This document shows positions 60,901 to 64,000 of a stretch of DNA of 64,000 nucleotides, piece by piece (within the stretch, counting starts at the first letter, position 1; each line of letters starts with the position of its first letter). The notes under the pieces are model-generated. The model was not told the origin of the DNA. It saw only the letters and a list, made by a program, of their open reading frames with translations, and searched no databases. The position numbers and the translations under genes are program-made. The stretch is from Saprospiraceae bacterium (GTDB lineage Bacteria; Bacteroidota; Bacteroidia; Chitinophagales; Saprospiraceae), in NCBI GenBank assembly GCA_020630775.1, contig JAHDIN010000014.1, positions 1-64,000 of the forward strand. The letters run 5' to 3'.

Positions 60901-63576
60901 TGGGGAGCTGGAGAGCCTAATATTGCCGTACAAAATGTGGCAGGTGTTTCTATTCAAGGATTCATTCACACATTTGTTGATGCTGATGGCACATGGGATG
61001 CGGAAAGAAGAAATTTCCAATCTGCTTTCTATGTGGTAGAATTACCTAAGACTGCAGAATGTGCATGGTCACAAAAAGTTAAATTCTGTTGTGCAGATGT
61101 TGCAGAAGAGACGATGGTATTGATGAGAGTTATTGATCATTTCGGTAATCATAACGAATGTATGGTTATGGTAAATGTAAGAGATCATGTAGCTCCAGTT
61201 ATTACTTGTCCTTCAAATAGAGATATTAATTGTGATGAAGATTTCGATATCAATACAGCTGATTTGACTCAGTATGGTATGGCTACTGCGACTGACCTTT
61301 GTGAGGTGACTGTTGTAGAAATGGATCCTAATCACTTCCCTCAAGATTGTGGTGAAGGAACAATTATCAGAACCTTCAGGGCAACAGATAAAGATGGAAA
61401 TACTACAGATTGTACACAAACATTAACAATGGTTAATCAATCTCCATTTGGATTAAATGACATCACTTTCCCAAGAGATGTTGATTATACAAATGATAGA
61501 TGTACACTAAGAGATATCGATCCTGAAGTGAGTGGTGAGCCAAGATTAAGAAGTAAGTCTTGTAGCCAACCTTCAGCTACATATTCTGATTTATTATTCA
61601 CAGTTGTTGATGGTGCTTGCCAAAAATTGGTAAGAACATGGACAGTTGTTGATTGGTGTCAGCCTGAAAAATCATGGAGTCATGATCAGGTGATCAAATT
61701 GATAAACACAGTAGCACCTCAGATTGATCCAGCTTCATTATCTGCTATGACTGTAAGTGATGGAGAGCTAGTAGGGCAGTGCGAAATCAGAGTTGATAGT
61801 TTGACGGCTAGCCTCAGAGATGTAAATAATAACTGCGACGATAATGTAAGATGGAGTTATGCTGTAAATTATCAAGGTAATTCTGGTGCTCCAGATGTTA
61901 CTGGAATGGGTAATGATGCTTCTGGAGTATATCCTTTCGGAACGCATACCATTACATGGACTGTTATAGATGATTGTGAAAATGTAACAACAGGTACTAA
62001 GCGATTAACTGTTGTTGATAATAAAGCACCGACACCATACTGTCTATCGGAAGTAGTTGTTCCTTTAAGTCAAGATAGTTGTGTGACTATTTGGGCAAGT
62101 GATTTAGATTTAGGTAGTGGAGACAATTGTCCAAATGAAAATGTGACGCTTTCATTTAGCGAAACATCAACTGTTACAAACAGAACATTCTGTTGTGAAG
62201 ATTTGGACATGGGGTCAAACGTAGGTAATGTAGAGTTAAGATTATATGTGTCTGATCAATTCGGTAACCAAGATTTCTGTACAGTTACTGTTCAAGTTCA
62301 GGATAATAGAAACTTATGTGATAATATAGGTACTGGAGCTATGTCAGCTATTTCTGGAACTATCTCTACTGAAGATTTTGAAATGGTGGATAATGTGGAG
62401 ATGACTATTGAGTCTTCTGATCCAGCTTTCCCACTTAATGATATGGCCAATATGGGTGAATACGCTTTTGACGATTTACCGATGCACCAAGACTATGCTG
62501 TAGATCCGCATAAAGATGGTGATTACCTAAATGGTGTATCTACTTTGGATATTGTAATTATGCAGAGACACATCTTGGGTTCTGTATTATTAGATTCTCC
62601 TTATAAAATTATTGCAGCAGATATCGATAATTCACAATCAATAACTGCAATTGATTTAATTGAATTAAGAAAATTAATATTAGGTATCTATGATGATCTA
62701 CCATTAAACGACTCTTGGAGATTTGTTGATGCAGGTCATAGATTTAATGATCCTTTTAATCCATTCCCATACCCTGAATCTATCAGAGTTCCATATCTAA
62801 ACAGTATGGTCGATGATGCAGATTTTATGGCTGTGAAGATTGGTGATGTTAATGGTTCTGTAGCAGCTAATGCTCAGAGTCAAGAAATTGATAGAAGAAG
62901 CAGACAAGCTTTCGAAATTAAAGTTCAAGCTACTGCTACAGATAAAGGCAATACAAGACTACAGTTTATCTCTAAGTCTGATGTAGAGTTAGCAGGTATG
63001 CAGTTTTCACTAGATGTAGTAGATGCAGATGCAGAATTAATGGCAGTGATTCCAATGTCATTAGAAATAGGACAAGAAAATGTTGCATGGGATAAGATAT
63101 CTGAAGGTCAAGTGGTCTTGAGTTGGAATGCTATAAAGGCACAGTCTGTTTACGAGGGAGAAGTATTATTCGAAATACTTGTAAAAGGTGATTCTGAAGA
63201 TCTTGGATTACAGTTGTCTGATTGGCCACTTAGATCTGAATCTTACAGCATTGAAGCTGGCGATTTACAGATCAATACTTTAGAAATTGAGTCTGAAAAA
63301 ATTACAAAAGACTTTGATTTCAAAGTATTACAAAATGTACCGAATCCATTCAAGGACGAAACAACTATTGAGTTCACTCTACCTAAAGCTTCTTTAGTAA
63401 GCTTCAAGGTAACAGACCAGAATGGAAGATTGGTTTATGCTAAAGAAGCGCTTTACGAAGCGGGAAGAAATAAAATGCTCGTTGAAGCACAGTCGATAAA
63501 CGCAAGTGGATTGCTTTACTATCAACTGTCAACGGATAGCTATACTGCTACTAAGAAAATGATCATCATTCAGTAA
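57943..63576 (+). CDS. Giant T9SS-secreted multidomain protein (C-type lectin, dockerin- and cohesin-like modules)
   Basis: This 1877-residue protein (start at 57943 or at MIQRKSVLTL, 57976) has a signal peptide ending near LSAQA. Order: PKD/Ig-like beta domains (about 150-420), Cys-rich HYR-like modules (about 420-890 and 1085-1480), a C-type-lectin-like segment (about 895-1040, GWEDGSNSSYTNWGAGEPN, AFYVVELP), a dockerin-type calcium repeat pair (about 1520-1585, DGDYLNGVSTLDIVIMQRHI and DIDNSQSITAIDLIELRKLI), a cohesin-like domain (about 1640-1780), and a type A sorting domain (VLQNVPNPFKDETTIEFTLP). Predicted to be exported by type IX secretion and anchored at the cell surface for adhesion or polysaccharide capture. 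A related gene follows 21 bp downstream. Confidence 0.85.
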   Translation: MNTIFLTNLIEMIQRKSVLTLMSFLMVLSLSAQAPTVSYFCSCDDALPDGFLEFQITVNGNAAGEVYTINNPQSIFQSISPMTPFANPTTIPASMADPTMYVISGFAMSTVLPSVEVRNAAGDMVPIDMITCMEPEATLDVMGSPGQTEFCVGEDFTLDLEVMKGNIIPANVVTSSITWSAPGSNLFAESADKMMLTVDYPLNGQYTIMVSGETSAMCDFSASFIAIVSSIESESMFTGPLEICTANASSVNYQFSNPNVPVYNWSADLPGVTFSPSVMGNPTTGSGANVAVTFPGTGTYELLIVNPDTDGCTLNYTQEVVVSDVLMRDDLIEGTTFACLGEAEEYTVPNASSYANIQWSISPTAGVTMAPVSGMSELITLDFSASGTYTLMFSATDSDGCPVEATMEITAPDDSSASLACNNSVNISLNNNCFLELDADFILEGDDVNNDAFILEIFDVTGDSIVTSGMITQEQLGNVFTVTVREKCGTNSCWGNLIVEDKSITPLECPTNPYFTTCFEFDDASATPPGFPVFDASVTVTYNADDNSWLLEGFDNCSDAILTVADDNVSNDACANPQEIERTWTAMDVTNGATTTCKSTVFVSLVDASSIMWPPNWDTGLDAENGDVNQTDTDNTFGSLNPCNTVGSDSGLPNTSLLCGDAWTTDDNGNPHPDCTGRPTGLLCVNLQLIGYKDEVLPICGDSKKILREWTIWDACANRDETHTQIITIMDTQDPICIAPPETQAFTEVHECGATVCLDPPAVAGECGTWTYSVAYKLRDENGLIPALFSTEGVEFDRTLNQYCIKDLPFDSDTLWVNYIVRDECGNVTNECLTEVELLDNEQPIPACDLNNSITLNDDGCAFAGPGTFDDNSWDNCGIFQTVIRRMDNRCNCDVPRFDYMHYLGERGDNYYYLSKDKVHAARAFYYAQAIEGQPVTINDAAEGAWLHEQVSAFTNEPYIIGYRDFSTTPGLGFGWEDGSNSSYTNWGAGEPNIAVQNVAGVSIQGFIHTFVDADGTWDAERRNFQSAFYVVELPKTAECAWSQKVKFCCADVAEETMVLMRVIDHFGNHNECMVMVNVRDHVAPVITCPSNRDINCDEDFDINTADLTQYGMATATDLCEVTVVEMDPNHFPQDCGEGTIIRTFRATDKDGNTTDCTQTLTMVNQSPFGLNDITFPRDVDYTNDRCTLRDIDPEVSGEPRLRSKSCSQPSATYSDLLFTVVDGACQKLVRTWTVVDWCQPEKSWSHDQVIKLINTVAPQIDPASLSAMTVSDGELVGQCEIRVDSLTASLRDVNNNCDDNVRWSYAVNYQGNSGAPDVTGMGNDASGVYPFGTHTITWTVIDDCENVTTGTKRLTVVDNKAPTPYCLSEVVVPLSQDSCVTIWASDLDLGSGDNCPNENVTLSFSETSTVTNRTFCCEDLDMGSNVGNVELRLYVSDQFGNQDFCTVTVQVQDNRNLCDNIGTGAMSAISGTISTEDFEMVDNVEMTIESSDPAFPLNDMANMGEYAFDDLPMHQDYAVDPHKDGDYLNGVSTLDIVIMQRHILGSVLLDSPYKIIAADIDNSQSITAIDLIELRKLILGIYDDLPLNDSWRFVDAGHRFNDPFNPFPYPESIRVPYLNSMVDDADFMAVKIGDVNGSVAANAQSQEIDRRSRQAFEIKVQATATDKGNTRLQFISKSDVELAGMQFSLDVVDADAELMAVIPMSLEIGQENVAWDKISEGQVVLSWNAIKAQSVYEGEVLFEILVKGDSEDLGLQLSDWPLRSESYSIEAGDLQINTLEIESEKITKDFDFKVLQNVPNPFKDETTIEFTLPKASLVSFKVTDQNGRLVYAKEALYEAGRNKMLVEAQSINASGLLYYQLSTDSYTATKKMIIIQ

Positions 63577-63597
63577 TCGATCAAAAAGAAAGTAGCT

Positions 63598-64000
63598 ATG
63601 AAAAACGAAATTATTCAAAATCATCAGTATAAAACTTACATGAAAATGAATTTCATAAAAGATAAGTTTTCTATCGTCAAATCATTTTTAGCAGTCTTTG
63701 CTATGCTCTTTGTGAGTGCACAAGTACATGCTCAATGTGATAACTTAAATCTTGCTTGTAATGGATCTATTAATGTATCCATTAACGAGGATTGCTTTGC
63801 AGCCATTACAGTAGATTTGATTTTAGAAAATCCTCCATTTGATGAATTTCCTAATCTTGGTGATTACGAAATCACTCTAAAAGATGAAAATGGAGATATA
63901 ATTACACCAAGTAATCAAATAGGTGATCAGTATGTTGGTCAGACTATTGAAGCTTCAGTGGCATTGACACCTTGTGGTATCAGTTGCTGGGGTAATATAG
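63598..64000 (+). CDS. Start of a second Cys-rich secreted protein, related to the preceding gene (truncated by window end)
   Basis: ATG 63598 opens a frame that stays open to the window end (134 codons). A long signal peptide (hydrophobic core KSFLAVFAMLFVSAQ, cleavage near VHAQC) is followed by a Cys-rich segment LACNGSINVSINEDCFAAIT...CGISCWGNI. This is clearly similar to residues about 424-500 of the preceding protein (LACNNSVNISLNNNCFLELD...CGTNSCWGNL). It starts 21 bp after the upstream stop, so the two are probably one transcript. Its C-terminal domains are not visible. Confidence 0.85.
   Translation, partial: MKNEIIQNHQYKTYMKMNFIKDKFSIVKSFLAVFAMLFVSAQVHAQCDNLNLACNGSINVSINEDCFAAITVDLILENPPFDEFPNLGDYEITLKDENGDIITPSNQIGDQYVGQTIEASVALTPCGISCWGNI

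Overview
The window comes from a Bacteroidota chromosome, most likely a marine or activated-sludge type member of the Saprospiria. The evidence is AT-rich coding DNA, Bacteroidota-type promoters (-7 box TAnnTTTG, seen exactly at several starts), weak Shine-Dalgarno sites, many Cys lipoproteins, C-terminal type IX secretion (T9SS) sorting domains, and giant Cys-rich secreted proteins with lectin and dockerin-like modules. No rRNA or tRNA gene was seen. The lineage is an inference from style, not from a marker gene.

Layout. 0-5.1 kb: reverse-strand secreted proteins, including an alginate-lyase lipoprotein gene broken by one in-frame stop. 5.5-11.2 kb: a complete tripartite RND efflux operon (adaptor, pump, TolC). 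11.3-14.9 kb: two tandem three-gene HipB/HipS/HipT-like toxin-antitoxin operons, each behind an evenly spaced array of palindromic operators, followed by a remnant of a third kinase gene. 15.5-25.3 kb: an accessory region with all genes on + (HTH-fused double cytosine-5 methyltransferase, restriction endonuclease, AAA ATPase, secreted lipase, orphan lipoprotein, DUF3024/UPF0158 pair). Several genes here are followed by a 58-61 bp TAAC...GTTA element whose inner stems change sequence while still pairing. This looks like an integrase-less attC cassette cluster. 25.4-26.7 kb: a MarR-like regulator and nucleotidyltransferase pair with twin palindromic operators. 26.9-41.6 kb: AsmA-like protein, orphan lipoproteins, LRR protein, DUF1444 protein, amino-acid racemase and hydrolase, YHYH protein, M24 peptidase, and an AraC regulator divergent from a small secreted protein. 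41.8-46.1 kb: a sensor kinase, two decayed genes, an AHSA1-like protein, and an ATP-grasp ligase behind a textbook transcription attenuator.

The most striking item is that attenuator (45.87-46.05 kb, minus strand). A consensus promoter drives a 26-codon leader peptide with seven consecutive Cys codons. Two mutually exclusive RNA hairpins and an intrinsic terminator follow, placed directly before the RimK-like ATP-grasp ligase. I read it as cysteine-sensing transcription attenuation of a peptide or thiol-forming ligase.

46.4-57.6 kb is mostly conserved housekeeping: FAS1 lipoprotein, flippase-like plus phosphodiesterase pair, outer-membrane barrel, rimO, msrB, tyrS, cdd, sulfotransferase, prmC and a SUI1/YciH factor. 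57.9-64 kb holds a 1877-residue T9SS-secreted multidomain protein and the start of a related gene that runs off the window. Short 7-9 bp tandem arrays of several unit types sit in the larger intergenic gaps throughout.
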